DNA of 64,000 bases from Streptococcus mitis (GCF_001281025.1 NZ_CP012646.1:1021001-1085000); one strand, 5' to 3'; positions 1 to 11,047 are shown, counted from the first letter of the stretch. The notes: generated by a model from the sequence alone, not told the origin. Numbers and translations are program-made.

Positions 1-146
1 ATGTCGCCGGAATTCCGATTGCAGCAGGAGTCTTTTCAGGTGTTGGACTGGCCCTCAATCCAGAACTAGCTGGTCTAGCCATGGCCTTTAGTTCTGTATC
101 TGTTCTGACTAGTTCACTCTTACTAAACTTTAGTAAAATAGATTAA
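1..146 (+). CDS. copA: C-terminal end of a copper-exporting P-type ATPase (partial)
   Basis: The first 48 codons, in the frame that starts at base 3, form an open tail that stops at 144-146. It reads VAGIPIAAGVF, then a hydrophobic stretch with GLAMAFSSVSVL, and ends LLNFSKID. The PIAAGVF and AMAFSSVSVV-type signature is typical of the last two membrane helices of P1B copper ATPases (CopA), which pump Cu(I) out of the cell. The start lies outside the window. The match to CopA rests on this tail and on the known position of the copper operon just upstream of spxB in pneumococcus. Confidence 0.8.
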   Translation, partial: VAGIPIAAGVFSGVGLALNPELAGLAMAFSSVSVLTSSLLLNFSKID

Positions 147-170
147 AAGCGGGCTTGCTCGCTTTTTTAT
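145..170 (+). terminator. Rho-independent terminator after copA
   Basis: A short GC-rich hairpin (AAGCGGG and its partner CTCGCTT around a small loop) is followed by a run of T. It begins at the copA stop codon, so it ends the copper operon before spxB. Confidence 0.7.
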
Positions 171-285
171 TATAAAACAGAAACTAAAAACGTTTTTAAA
201 CTGTACTGTAATAGAGAATAAAAACTTCTGAGCAGATTCTTAGTAAAGTCAAAATAAATGTGATAAATTAGTAGTGTAAAAATTT

Positions 286-302
286 ACTGAAACGTTTTCA
301 AA
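286..302 (+). promoter_or_regulatory. Catabolite-responsive element (cre) in the spxB leader
   Basis: CTGAAACGTTTTCAA fits the CcpA operator consensus WTGNAANCGNWNNCW closely and is nearly palindromic. It lies about 60 bases upstream of the spxB start. CcpA control of spxB is reported in pneumococcus. A weaker similar core (AAAAACGTTTTTAA) lies near 186-199. Confidence 0.6.
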
Positions 303-358
303 AACTATATGAAACCTTTTTTAGTAGATTTAAAAATATTTGAAGGAGAGTTATCATT

Positions 359-2134
359 ATGACTCAAGGGAAAATTACTGCATCTGCAGCAATGCTTAAT
401 GTATTGAAAACATGGGGCGTAGACACAATCTACGGTATCCCATCAGGAACACTCAGCTCATTGATGGATGCTTTGGCTGAAGACAAAGATATCCGCTTCT
501 TGCAAGTTCGTCACGAAGAAACAGGTGCTCTTGCAGCGGTTATGCAAGCTAAATTCGGCGGCTCAATCGGGGTTGCAGTTGGTTCAGGTGGTCCAGGTGC
601 GACTCACTTGATTAACGGTGTTTACGATGCAGCTATGGATAACACTCCATTCCTAGCAATCCTTGGATCACGTCCAGTTAACGAACTCAACATGGATGCT
701 TTCCAAGAATTGAACCAAAACCCAATGTACAACGGTATCGCTGTATACAACAAACGTGTAGCTTACGCTGAGCAATTGCCAAAAGTAATCGACGAAGCTT
801 GCCGTGCTGCAGTTTCTAAAAAAGGTCCAGCTGTTGTTGAAATCCCAGTAAACTTCGGTTTCCAAGAAATCGACGAAAATTCATACTACGGTTCAGGTTC
901 ATACGAACGTTCATTCATCGCTCCTGCTTTGAACGAAGTTGAAATCGACAAAGCTGTTGAAATCTTGAACAATGCTGAACGTCCAGTTATCTATGCTGGT
1001 TACGGTGGTGTTAAAGCTGGTGAAGTGATTACTGAATTGTCACGTAAAATCAAAGCACCAATCATCACAACTGGTAAAAACTTTGAAGCTTTCGAATGGA
1101 ACTATGAAGGTTTGACAGGTTCTGCTTACCGTGTTGGTTGGAAACCAGCCAACGAAGTGGTCTTTGAAGCAGACACAGTTCTTTTCCTTGGTTCAAACTT
1201 CCCATTTGCTGAAGTTTACGAAGCATTCAAGAATACTGAAAAATTCATCCAAGTGGATATTGACCCTTACAAACTTGGTAAACGTCATGCCCTAGACGCT
1301 TCAATCCTTGGTGATGCAGGTCAAGCAGCGAAAGCAATCCTTGACAAAGTGAATCCAGTTGAATCTACTCCATGGTGGCGTGCAAACGTTAAGAACAACC
1401 AAAACTGGCGTGATTACATGAACAAACTCGAAGGTAAAACTGAGGGTGAATTGCAATTGTATCAAGTTTACAATGCAATCAACAAACATGCTGATCAAGA
1501 CGCTATCTATTCAATCGACGTAGGTGACACTACTCAAACATCTACTCGTCACCTTCACATGACACCTAAGAACATGTGGCGTACATCTCCACTCTTTGCG
1601 ACAATGGGTATTGCCCTTCCTGGTGGTATCGCTGCTAAGAAAGACAATCCAGATCGCCAAGTATGGAACATCATGGGTGACGGTGCATTCAACATGTGCT
1701 ACCCAGACGTTATCACAAACGTTCAATACGACCTTCCAGTTATCAACGTTGTCTTCTCAAATGGTAAATATGCCTTCATCAAGGACAAATACGAAGACAC
1801 AAACAAACACTTGTTTGGTTGTGACTTCCCTAATGCTGACTATGCGAAAATCGCTGAAGCTCAAGGTGCTGTAGGATTTACAGTTGACCGTATCGAAGAC
1901 ATCGATGCAGTTGTTGCAGAAGCTGTTAAACTCAACAAAGAAGGTAAAACTGTTGTGATCGATGCTCGCATCACTCCACACCGTCCACTTCCAGTAGAAG
2001 TACTTGAATTGGATCCAAAACTTCACTCAGAAGAAGCAATCAAAGACTTCAAGGAAAAATACGAAGCAGAAGAACTCGTACCATTCCGCCTCTTCTTGGA
2101 AGAAGAAGGGTTGCAATCACGCGCAATTAAATAA
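359..2134 (+). CDS. spxB: Pyruvate oxidase SpxB
   Basis: The 591-residue protein is a thiamine diphosphate and FAD enzyme that turns pyruvate, phosphate and O2 into acetyl phosphate, CO2 and H2O2. It is the main source of peroxide in pneumococcus and its relatives. The N-terminal ThDP pyrimidine-binding domain starts with [13 protein letters not shown] and includes the HEETGALAA glutamate region. A central FAD domain follows, and the C-terminal ThDP-binding motif is GDGAFNM followed about 25 residues later by NVVFSN. The length is normal for the family. The start has the ribosome site GAAGGAGAG 9 bases upstream. It is a single-gene unit, with codon use typical of a highly expressed gene and a cre site in its leader. 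Confidence 0.95.
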   Translation: MTQGKITASAAMLNVLKTWGVDTIYGIPSGTLSSLMDALAEDKDIRFLQVRHEETGALAAVMQAKFGGSIGVAVGSGGPGATHLINGVYDAAMDNTPFLAILGSRPVNELNMDAFQELNQNPMYNGIAVYNKRVAYAEQLPKVIDEACRAAVSKKGPAVVEIPVNFGFQEIDENSYYGSGSYERSFIAPALNEVEIDKAVEILNNAERPVIYAGYGGVKAGEVITELSRKIKAPIITTGKNFEAFEWNYEGLTGSAYRVGWKPANEVVFEADTVLFLGSNFPFAEVYEAFKNTEKFIQVDIDPYKLGKRHALDASILGDAGQAAKAILDKVNPVESTPWWRANVKNNQNWRDYMNKLEGKTEGELQLYQVYNAINKHADQDAIYSIDVGDTTQTSTRHLHMTPKNMWRTSPLFATMGIALPGGIAAKKDNPDRQVWNIMGDGAFNMCYPDVITNVQYDLPVINVVFSNGKYAFIKDKYEDTNKHLFGCDFPNADYAKIAEAQGAVGFTVDRIEDIDAVVAEAVKLNKEGKTVVIDARITPHRPLPVEVLELDPKLHSEEAIKDFKEKYEAEELVPFRLFLEEEGLQSRAIK

Positions 2135-2243
2135 TTTCTCTCGTCGAAAATCAAATGTAAACTGCGTTATCTTCACCTTGCCGTACTCCAGTACTGCCTG
2201 CGGTTTGATGCCTTGTTTATTCTTTGATTTTCATAGAGAGAAA
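2135..2243 (+). repeat. BOX/RUP-type small repeat after spxB
   Basis: This is a roughly 109-bp element with the core TCACCTTGCCGTACT...AGTACTGCCTGCGG and the end ATTCTTTGATTTTCAT. It matches the copy at 25736-25838 along most of its length. Its termini are inverted repeats, TTTCTCTC and GAGAGAAA. The size fits the 107-bp RUP of pneumococcus; the CACCTTGCCGTA part also resembles BOX-A. It directly follows the spxB stop codon. Confidence 0.75.
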
Positions 2244-2250
2244 CTTGAAA

Positions 2251-2275
2251 AGATCGGAGCAATCCGGTCTTTTTA
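2251..2275 (+). terminator. Terminator of spxB
   Basis: GATCGGA-GCAA-TCCGGTC followed by TTTTT. It lies between the BOX/RUP element and the next gene. Two closely similar hairpins occur at 2691-2716 and 3323-3346. Confidence 0.7.
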
Positions 2276-2288
2276 TGGAGGATAGTAA

Positions 2289-2636
2289 ATGAATTTAAAT
2301 CAATTAGATATTATCGTTTCAGATGTTCCTCAAGTCTGTGCTGACTTGGAGCATATTTTGGATAAAAAGCCCGATTATGTTGATGACAGTTTTGCTCAGT
2401 TTACGATTGGCAGTCACTGTCTGATGTTGTCCCAAAATCATTTGATTCCTTTGGAAGATTTTCAGTCAGGAATCATTCTTCATATCGAGGTTGAGGATGT
2501 AGACCAGAATTACCAACGGTTGAAAGAACTTGGTATCCAGGTTTTAAACGGACCAACTGTAACCGATTGGGGAACAGAGTCCTTATTAGTTAAAGGGCCT
2601 GCTGGTCTAGTGATTGATTTTTATCGTATGAAGTAG
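2289..2636 (+). CDS. VOC-superfamily (glyoxalase/bleomycin-resistance fold) protein
   Basis: The 115-residue protein shows the pattern of a vicinal-oxygen-chelate module: an N-terminal LNQLDIIVSDVPQVCADLEHIL strand-helix unit (shown here in part only as LDIIVSDVP) and a C-terminal ILHIEVEDVDQNYQRLKELG with a final LVIDFYRMK. Such proteins bind metals or small molecules or act as resistance or isomerase enzymes; the substrate cannot be read from the sequence. Metal ligands are not obvious. The start has the strong ribosome site GGAGG 8 bases upstream. It lies alone between two terminator hairpins, so it is transcribed by itself or by read-through from spxB. Confidence 0.7.
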   Translation: MNLNQLDIIVSDVPQVCADLEHILDKKPDYVDDSFAQFTIGSHCLMLSQNHLIPLEDFQSGIILHIEVEDVDQNYQRLKELGIQVLNGPTVTDWGTESLLVKGPAGLVIDFYRMK

Positions 2637-2690
2637 GTAATTCTATTATCAAATTTTTTATCTAAACATTCTTGGAGTGAAACTTAAAAA

Positions 2691-2716
2691 GATCGGAGCA
2701 ATTCGATCTTTTTTGT
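2691..2716 (+). terminator. Terminator after the VOC gene
   Basis: GATCGGAGCAATTCGATC followed by TTTTTT. It is nearly the same as the spxB terminator hairpin. Confidence 0.7.
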
Positions 2717-2761
2717 ATTTATGCGACTTTCAGTCCGTCTCGCTCCGTTAGGTGCGAGACA

Positions 2762-2790
2762 AAAAACCACCCGTTTTCACGGGTGGTTAT
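2762..2790 (-). terminator. Terminator of the small membrane protein gene (minus strand)
   Basis: AACCACCCGT-TTTC-ACGGGTGGTT is a perfect 10-bp stem. On the minus strand it is followed by TTTTTTG, so it ends the gene at 2802-3146. Confidence 0.8.
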
Positions 2791-2801
2791 GATTTCTACA
2801 C

Positions 2802-3146
2802 TTATTGTTTGGCTTCCTGTTTTAATTGTTGCACCTGTTCCTCGTACTGGACAAGCTCCCTGTCTTTTATATTGATAGTCGCTTCTGCTTCAGCAATGCG
2901 GCTTCTCAGATCTTGAGTCTTGTTATGGTGATAGCTAATACCAATAGCACTACCAGCAATGATCCCGATTACTAGACAAGTAAAAATCACCAAAATCAAG
3001 GGAGCAGATAGTTGTGTAAAGACAAGACTGACAGTTACTGTTTGACGATTGAGTAGACCAAATGAGATCACAATGACTAATAAGCTCAAACCGCCAATTA
3101 GATAAGCCTTATCTTTCAGTGACAATTCATTAAATTTTTTTAGCAT
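2802..3146 (-). CDS. LapA-like small membrane protein with coiled-coil tail
   Basis: The 114-residue protein has two hydrophobic helices, about residues 17-31 (GGLSLLVIVISFGLL) and 47-68 (SAPLILVIFTCLVIGIIAGSA), followed by a charged heptad-like C-terminus (RIAEAEATINIKDRELVQYEEQ). This layout is that of the LapA/DUF1049 family of small two-helix membrane proteins. No enzymatic motif is visible and its role here is unknown. The ribosome site AGGAACTT lies just upstream of the ATG on the minus strand. The gene stands alone and has its own terminator. Confidence 0.65.
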   Translation of the reverse strand: MLKKFNELSLKDKAYLIGGLSLLVIVISFGLLNRQTVTVSLVFTQLSAPLILVIFTCLVIGIIAGSAIGISYHHNKTQDLRSRIAEAEATINIKDRELVQYEEQVQQLKQEAKQ

Positions 3147-3322
3147 AAGTTCCTTTTCTCCTGACTATGTTGATAGAAAACTACACACCATTTAGGTATT
3201 AACAAAATTCATTTTACTAGAAAATTTCGATACTGTCAATAATTTCTAACGGCTTATTTACCATCAATCAATCGATTCATTGAAAAGGAGTATTCATTTT
3301 CTAATATTTGATTGAGTAAACA

Positions 3323-3347
3323 GAACGGAGCAATTCGGTCTTTTTTC
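3323..3347 (+). terminator. Terminator-like hairpin, third copy of the GGAGCAAT type
   Basis: GAACGGAGCAATTCGGTC followed by TTTTTT. It lies in the spacer between the minus-strand membrane protein gene and the SemiSWEET gene, with no plus-strand gene directly before it. Confidence 0.55.
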
Positions 3348-3472
3348 TGTTCCCTCTTTCTTATAACAAGATTGTGATAGTTTATATCTTTATAACAAAA
3401 GTTTTAAAGACTTGATTGTTTTGAAAGAATATTTTAAAATAAGATTCAGTAAAAATGAAAGAGGTTTTGAAA

Positions 3473-3733
3473 ATGTCTGAAAAACAAATGAAAATTTTAG
3501 GTTGGGTAGCGACCTTTATGTCTGTTATGATGTATGTGTCTTACTTCCCACAAATCATGAACAATCTGGCTGGTCAAAAAGGAAATTTCATCCAGCCCTT
3601 GGTTGCTGCCATCAACTGTAGTCTCTGGGTTTACTACGGTCTTTTCAAAAAAGAAAGAGATATCCCCCTTGCAGCAGCTAATGCACCAGGTATTATTTTT
3701 GGCCTAGTGACGGTTATTACAGCTTTGATTTAA
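3473..3733 (+). CDS. SemiSWEET-type sugar transporter subunit
   Basis: The 86-residue protein has three hydrophobic helices and the PQ-loop signature SYFPQI in the first helix, with a conserved WVYYGLFKKERDIPLAAANAPG second half. SemiSWEETs are bacterial half-transporters that pair to carry sugars across the membrane without an energy source. An upstream ATG at 3455 is possible, but GAAAGAGG lies 8 bases before the ATG at 3473 and the family normally begins with a short polar MSEKQ-like end, so 3473 was chosen. It is followed by its own terminator. The substrate is unknown. Confidence 0.85.
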   Translation: MSEKQMKILGWVATFMSVMMYVSYFPQIMNNLAGQKGNFIQPLVAAINCSLWVYYGLFKKERDIPLAAANAPGIIFGLVTVITALI

Positions 3734-3741
3734 AAGGAACA

Positions 3742-3771
3742 GAGGAGACTAGTTTTCAGTCTTCTTTTTTG
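3742..3771 (+). terminator. Terminator after the SemiSWEET gene
   Basis: GAGGAGACT-AGTTTTC-AGTCTTC followed by TTTTTT. Confidence 0.75.
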
Positions 3772-3905
3772 TTTCAGGGGAGGCTATTTACTTTTTCTAG
3801 AGGATAATTTTTTAAAAAACAATCTGATAAACTTAAATAGTAGAATAGTATCAGTATGTCACAGTATTTTATAAGAAAAGGTTTACAGAATAAGTTATAA
3901 TATAA

Positions 3906-5381
<1,476 letters not shown>

Positions 5382-5436
5382 AGCACATTTGTTCACTATT
5401 TTTATAAAATCTTCTCTCTACTTTATATAATAGGAA

Positions 5437-5472
5437 AAAGAGTTCAATTAGACCTGGCTTTTTGCTATAATG
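5437..5472 (+). promoter_or_regulatory. Promoter of manA
   Basis: An extended -10 element, TGCTATAAT (TATAAT 5466-5471), has a weak -35 (TTCAAT) 17 bases upstream. It lies about 30 bases before the manA start. Confidence 0.6.
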
Positions 5473-5501
5473 AGGGGAGAAAAATCAGACAGGAGAATAA
5501 G

Positions 5502-6446
5502 ATGTCAGAACCATTATTTTTACAATCAGTTATGCAAGAAAAAATCTGGGGTGGAACCAAGCTACGTGATGAGTTTGGCTACGACATCCCAAGTGAAAAA
5601 ATCGGAGAATACTGGGCCATCTCAGCTCATCCAAATGGAGTCTCTAAAGTTTCCAATGGTCGTTACGAGGGAACAGACCTAGCTACTTTGTATGCAGAAC
5701 ACCGTGAATTGTTTGGCAATCGTCCAGAACCTGTATTTCCGCTTTTGACTAAGATTCTGGATGCCAACGACTGGCTCAGCGTCCAAGTTCACCCAGATGA
5801 TGCTTATGGACTGGAGCATGAAGGCGAACTTGGAAAAACAGAATGCTGGTACATTATCGCAGCGGATGAAGGTTCAGAGATTATCTACGGTCACAATGCT
5901 AAGTCAAAAGAAGAACTCCGCCAGCAAATCGAGGATAAAAACTGGGAGGACTTGCTGACAAAAGTTCCTGTTAAGGCTGGAGATTTCTTCTATGTGCCAA
6001 GTGGCACCATGCATGCTATCGGGGCAGGCATCTTGATTCTTGAAACCCAACAGTCTAGTGATACAACTTACCGCGTCTATGACTTTGACCGTAAGGATGA
6101 TAATGGCAACTTGCGTGAACTTCACCTTGAAAAATCTATCGATGTTTTGAACATTGGAGAGCCTGCCAATAGCCGTCCTGTAACTGTTAAAGCAGATGAT
6201 TTGCGTTCCACTCTCCTTGTATCTAATGATTTCTTTGTAGTTTACAAGTGGGAAATCACTGGAAAAGTTGATTTTGAGAAGACAGCTGATTACACCTTAT
6301 TCAGTGTCTTAGCTGGTCAAGGTCAGCTAACTGTTGACGGAAAAAACTATCCAATCCAAAAAGGCAGCCACTTTATCCTACCAAGTGATGTTGAAGCTTG
6401 GATTCTGGAAGGGCAAGGTTTGGAATTGATTGTTAGTCATCCATAA
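5502..6446 (+). CDS. manA: Mannose-6-phosphate isomerase
   Basis: The 314-residue type I (firmicute short form) zinc enzyme interconverts mannose-6-P and fructose-6-P, linking mannose use and sugar-nucleotide synthesis to glycolysis. The cupin metal site shows in VQVHPDD (two ligands), GKTECWYIIA (Glu ligand) and the later FFYVPSGTMHAIGAG (His ligand). A QSSDTTYRVYDFDR motif, typical of the family, follows. The start has AGGAG 8 bases upstream and its own promoter, and a strong terminator separates it from the converging transporter gene. Confidence 0.95.
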   Translation: MSEPLFLQSVMQEKIWGGTKLRDEFGYDIPSEKIGEYWAISAHPNGVSKVSNGRYEGTDLATLYAEHRELFGNRPEPVFPLLTKILDANDWLSVQVHPDDAYGLEHEGELGKTECWYIIAADEGSEIIYGHNAKSKEELRQQIEDKNWEDLLTKVPVKAGDFFYVPSGTMHAIGAGILILETQQSSDTTYRVYDFDRKDDNGNLRELHLEKSIDVLNIGEPANSRPVTVKADDLRSTLLVSNDFFVVYKWEITGKVDFEKTADYTLFSVLAGQGQLTVDGKNYPIQKGSHFILPSDVEAWILEGQGLELIVSHP

Positions 6447-6450
6447 AAAA

Positions 6451-6485
6451 GAAAGGGCCTGAGTTCATTACTCAAGTCCTTTTTG
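6451..6485. terminator. Bidirectional terminator between manA and the NSS transporter gene
   Basis: The hairpin AAAGGGCCTGAGT...ACTCAAGTCCTTTTT has A and T tracts on both sides, so it can serve both converging genes. Confidence 0.8.
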
Positions 6486-6486
6486 A

Positions 6487-7827
6487 TTACATAAATTGGG
6501 CGATAAAGACCACGATGATGATGATAGGAATGATAAAACGAAGAAGGAAGAGCCAGACCTGGAAAAGTCCCTGTTTACATGCTCGTTCATCAAGGTGTAG
6601 TTCCTCCATGGCAAGAGCCTTTTTAAAGATATAGCCTGTAAAGAGTGAAAGGCAGAGAGCACCAAATGGCATGAGGAGATTAGAAACCAAGAAGTCCATA
6701 GCATCAAAGAAGGTCTTCCCAAAGATATGAACATCCGCCATAACACCGTAAGATAGGGCTGAAGGAATTCCAAAGACAAAGGTCAAGATTCCTAAAATAG
6801 CACTCCATTTAGCACGCTTACTGTTGTCCTGATTGGTGATATTACCCACATTGATTTCCAGCATAACGACGGAAGAAGTGACCGTCGCAAAGAGGAAGAG
6901 CAGGAGGAAGAGGATGTAGAAAATGGTTCCAAAAGGCATCTTGTCAAAGAGCTGAGGCAAGACGATAAATAGCAAGCTTGGTCCCCCTTCAGACTGGATA
7001 TTGAAGGCTGACATGGCTGGGAAAATGGCTAGACCTGCCATGATGGATACCGAGATATTCATGGCTACGATGGAAATCCCTGACTGAACCAGATTGGTTT
7101 TCTTATCCAAGTAAGAAGCATAGGTCAGCATGGCTGTAACCCCTAGTGAGAGGGCAAAGAAAGATTGTCCCAGAGCATATAGGAGACCAGCACTGGTCAG
7201 CTTAGAGAAGTCTGGTTTTAGGAAGTAAAGAACCCCTTCCATGGCATTTGGCAAACTGAGAGAACGACCGATGATGACGACAAAGATGATAAAGAGCAGG
7301 GGCATCATGACTTTCGAAGCTCTTTCAATCCCTTTTTGAACCCCACGTGATACAATGAAGATATTCAATAGGATAAAGGCTGCTTGAGCTCCTAGGGCAA
7401 TGGCTGGATTTGAAATGATTGAAGTAAATAACTGAGCATAATCCCCCGTTCCACCAATTTGGAACAATTTTCCAAACTCAATGCCTAGATAAACCAGAAT
7501 CCATCCCCCAATAACACTGTAGAAAGATAAGAGGATAAAGAGGGCAAAGGCACCAATCCAACCGATAAAGTTGTACTTACTATTCTTGCCTAGTTTTCCA
7601 AAGGTTTTGATTGCTGAGACACCAGCACTTCGGCCGAGGGCAAATTCTGCAAGCAAAAGAGGGAAACCAATTAAAATAGTGGAAACGAGAAAGACCAGTA
7701 AAAAGCCTCCTCCACCGTTAGCAGCAGTCATATAGGGGAATTTCCAAACGGCACCAAGTCCGATGGCTGAACCAGCAGATGCTAGGATGAAGCCTAGTTT
7801 AGAACCCCATTGAGATTTTTCAGACAT
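6487..7827 (-). CDS. Sodium-dependent (NSS/SNF family) amino-acid-type transporter
   Basis: The 446-residue integral membrane protein has about 11-12 hydrophobic helices. It starts with the NSS signature WGSKLGFILASAGSAIGLGAVWKFPY, visible here as SAIGLGAVWKFPY, the first helix that forms the sodium and substrate site in LeuT-like carriers. The C-terminal region ends with a helix rich in Ile and Val (PIIIIVVFIAQFM). These carriers couple sodium entry to uptake of amino acids or related solutes; the substrate is not predictable. A longer frame starts at 7890, but AGGAG lies 8-9 bases before the ATG at 7827. It is monocistronic and converges on manA. Confidence 0.9.
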   Translation of the reverse strand: MSEKSQWGSKLGFILASAGSAIGLGAVWKFPYMTAANGGGGFLLVFLVSTILIGFPLLLAEFALGRSAGVSAIKTFGKLGKNSKYNFIGWIGAFALFILLSFYSVIGGWILVYLGIEFGKLFQIGGTGDYAQLFTSIISNPAIALGAQAAFILLNIFIVSRGVQKGIERASKVMMPLLFIIFVVIIGRSLSLPNAMEGVLYFLKPDFSKLTSAGLLYALGQSFFALSLGVTAMLTYASYLDKKTNLVQSGISIVAMNISVSIMAGLAIFPAMSAFNIQSEGGPSLLFIVLPQLFDKMPFGTIFYILFLLLFLFATVTSSVVMLEINVGNITNQDNSKRAKWSAILGILTFVFGIPSALSYGVMADVHIFGKTFFDAMDFLVSNLLMPFGALCLSLFTGYIFKKALAMEELHLDERACKQGLFQVWLFLLRFIIPIIIIVVFIAQFM

Positions 7828-8011
7828 AGTTAAACTCCTAAAATTAGTGTTACAAAAGAAAAAGCTACTGCCCTTGGCAAATAGCCTCATAAGTACTCAA
7901 AATGAGCCTTTCTTTTGATTGATAGACTTGACTATCCTATCATGTTTTCTAAGGTCTGTCAAGAAAACCATTTTCATGTTATGATAAAGTAAAAAAATTT
8001 CGCAAAAATGC

Positions 8012-8042
8012 TTGACTCTGACCTAGGGGGAGGGGTTATACT
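8012..8042 (+). promoter_or_regulatory. MerR-type promoter with 19-bp spacer
   Basis: TTGACT (8012-8017) and TATACT (8037-8042) are separated by 19 bases, the long spacing typical of promoters that MerR-family activators untwist. A partial dyad (ACCT...GGGGT) lies in the spacer. It directly precedes the MerR gene at 8062, so autoregulation is likely. Confidence 0.75.
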
Positions 8043-8061
8043 ATCAATGTAAGGAGGAAAC

Positions 8062-8802
8062 ATGTACCATATAAAAGAAGCTGCGCAGCTTTCGGGCGTC
8101 TCTGTCAAGACCCTACACCACTACGATAAGATAGGACTCTTAGTTCCTTTAAAGTCGGAAAACGGCTATCGAACCTATAATCAGGAGGATTTGGAACGCC
8201 TTCAGGTTATTCTTTACTATAAATATCTAGGTTTTTCTTTAGAAAAAATAGCAGAGCTGTTAAAGGAAGATAGATCAGATTTGTTGCCTCACTTGATCAG
8301 ACAGTTGGACTATTTGACCAGAGAAAGGCAACATCTGGATACCTTGATTTCAACCTTGCAAAAAACCATTCAAGAACAAAAAGGAGAAAGAGAAATGAGC
8401 ATTGAGGAAAAATTCGCTGGATTTAACTACCAAGACCATCAAAAATACCACCAAGAGGCGGTAGAGAAATATGGACAAGAAGTCATGGACCAAGCGCTGG
8501 AGCGCCAGAAAGGTCACGAAAACGAGGCTACAGCTGCCTTCAACCAAGTTTTTCAAGCTTTGGCACAAAATCTTCAAGCTGGTCTACCTGTAACAGCAAC
8601 AGAAAACCAAGAAGAAGCTGCCAAACTCTTGCAAGCCATCCGTACTTATGGATTTGACTGCTCTATTGAGGTATTCGGTCACATCGGTAAAGGCTACGTC
8701 TACAACCCAGAATTTAAGGAAAACATTGACAAATTTGGACCTGGAACAGCCCAGTACACATCAGATGTGATTGCCCACTATGTCCAAACTCAGACAAAAT
8801 AA
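8062..8802 (+). CDS. MerR-family regulator with TipAS ligand-binding domain
   Basis: The 246-residue protein has an N-terminal MerR winged helix-turn-helix (YHIKEAAQLSGVSVKTLHHYDKIGLL, visible as SGVSVKTLHHYDKIGL), a coiled-coil linker to about residue 110, and a C-terminal TipAS-like helical domain (from MSIEEKFAGFNYQ to the end). TipA-type regulators bind thiopeptide or other drug ligands and activate their own promoter. The start has AAGGAGGA 5 bases upstream. The upstream promoter has the 19-bp MerR spacing. A second ribosome site and in-frame ATG at 8395 could make the ligand domain alone, as in Streptomyces tipA. It is followed by its own terminator. Confidence 0.9.
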   Translation: MYHIKEAAQLSGVSVKTLHHYDKIGLLVPLKSENGYRTYNQEDLERLQVILYYKYLGFSLEKIAELLKEDRSDLLPHLIRQLDYLTRERQHLDTLISTLQKTIQEQKGEREMSIEEKFAGFNYQDHQKYHQEAVEKYGQEVMDQALERQKGHENEATAAFNQVFQALAQNLQAGLPVTATENQEEAAKLLQAIRTYGFDCSIEVFGHIGKGYVYNPEFKENIDKFGPGTAQYTSDVIAHYVQTQTK

Positions 8803-8833
8803 AATCGGAGGAGTATTCTTCCGATTTTTCTAC
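8799..8833 (+). terminator. Terminator of the MerR gene
   Basis: AAATCGGAGGA-GTATTC-TTCCGATTT followed by TTCT. It also lies at the end of the converging flavoprotein gene. Confidence 0.7.
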
Positions 8834-8844
8834 TATAAGAGTTT

Positions 8845-10068
<1,224 letters not shown>

Positions 10069-10077
10069 AGAATGCAA

Positions 10078-10923
10078 TTAATCAATTTCATATCCCATCA
10101 GCAAACCGCCATCTTCCGCATAAAAACTGCAGAGACCAGATGTTGGGAGAATTTTAATATCCGCCTGTGGGAAGGTTTCATGGATTCGCTCTGAAAGCTG
10201 TTGGCAACATTTCTCGTTATTGCGTTGAGCCATGACAATACGGCCACCAGCATATCCAGCCTTGACTAATTCTTCATAGGCAGCTTGAACTGATTTCTTT
10301 GGTCCTCGTGCTTTTTGTAGCAATTCGAGAGTTCCAGTTTCACTAGCTTCTCCGACCATACGGATATTTAGAAGGCCAACGACCGTACCGATAAGCTTGC
10401 TCAAACGGCCGTTCTTCACCAAGTTATCGACTTTGGCTAGGACAAAAAGTAACTTGGTTTTTTCTTGATAGGCAGTGATAGCTTCAACCACTTCTTCAAA
10501 AGATAAGCCCTGGTCGATCAAGTCATTCAATTTTTCTACGAGCAAGTCAACTTCCCCACCAGCAGACAAACTATCAATCACATGAATCTTAGTGTCAGGA
10601 TGTTCTTCCAGATAAATATTTTTTGCTAGTTGAGCACTATTGTGGCTGCCAGAAAGAGTACCAGTGATGGTTACTAGGAAAATGTTTTTGGCTCCTTCAA
10701 ATGCTCGCAAATAATCATCTGGGCTTGGACAAGCTGATTTTGAAGCTTCTGCAGTTGCATACATGGTTTCCATCATTTGGTCAATGTCAAGATTGGCATC
10801 ATCAACAAAGACCTGATCAGCTACTTGAATGGTTAAGGGGACACTTACAAAGGTCGTGTCAATAGCTGGTGTTGCCAGCTGACGATAATCACAACCAGAG
10901 TCAGCAATAATCTTCCAAGTCAT
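10078..10923 (-). CDS. DegV-family fatty-acid-binding protein
   Basis: The 281-residue protein starts WKIIADSGCDYRQLA and has TGTLSGSHNSAQLA and HVIDSLSAGGE, the DegV signatures that line the fatty acid pocket. DegV/FakB proteins hold a fatty acid so that the kinase FakA can phosphorylate it for membrane lipid synthesis. A full FakB role for this copy is an inference, since streptococci have several paralogs. The start has GGAG 8 bases upstream on the minus strand, and a terminator follows. It is divergent from the TetR gene, with a shared 124-base spacer. Confidence 0.9.
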   Translation of the reverse strand: MTWKIIADSGCDYRQLATPAIDTTFVSVPLTIQVADQVFVDDANLDIDQMMETMYATAEASKSACPSPDDYLRAFEGAKNIFLVTITGTLSGSHNSAQLAKNIYLEEHPDTKIHVIDSLSAGGEVDLLVEKLNDLIDQGLSFEEVVEAITAYQEKTKLLFVLAKVDNLVKNGRLSKLIGTVVGLLNIRMVGEASETGTLELLQKARGPKKSVQAAYEELVKAGYAGGRIVMAQRNNEKCCQQLSERIHETFPQADIKILPTSGLCSFYAEDGGLLMGYEID

Positions 10924-10952
10924 AGAAATTCTCCATCTTTGTCAGTTATACA

Positions 10953-10981
10953 TTGACAAAGGTTCTGTCTTTTTTTACAAT
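10953..10981 (+). promoter_or_regulatory. Promoter of the TetR gene
   Basis: TTGACA (10953-10958) and TACAAT (10976-10981) are separated by 17 bases, a near-consensus housekeeping promoter pointing at the TetR gene. Confidence 0.7.
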
Positions 10982-11047
10982 TATATCATGAAAGCCCTTG
11001 AAACAAAAGCCTCATCCGTCTGTTGTGACAAGTAGAAAGAAAATGTT

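Noticed and set aside
1596..1874. Overlapping frames inside spxB, ptsG, metK, glyS and other highly expressed genes
   Set aside because: They lie in alternative frames of clear genes, have no ribosome site and no recognisable protein features; codon bias of the host gene keeps them open.
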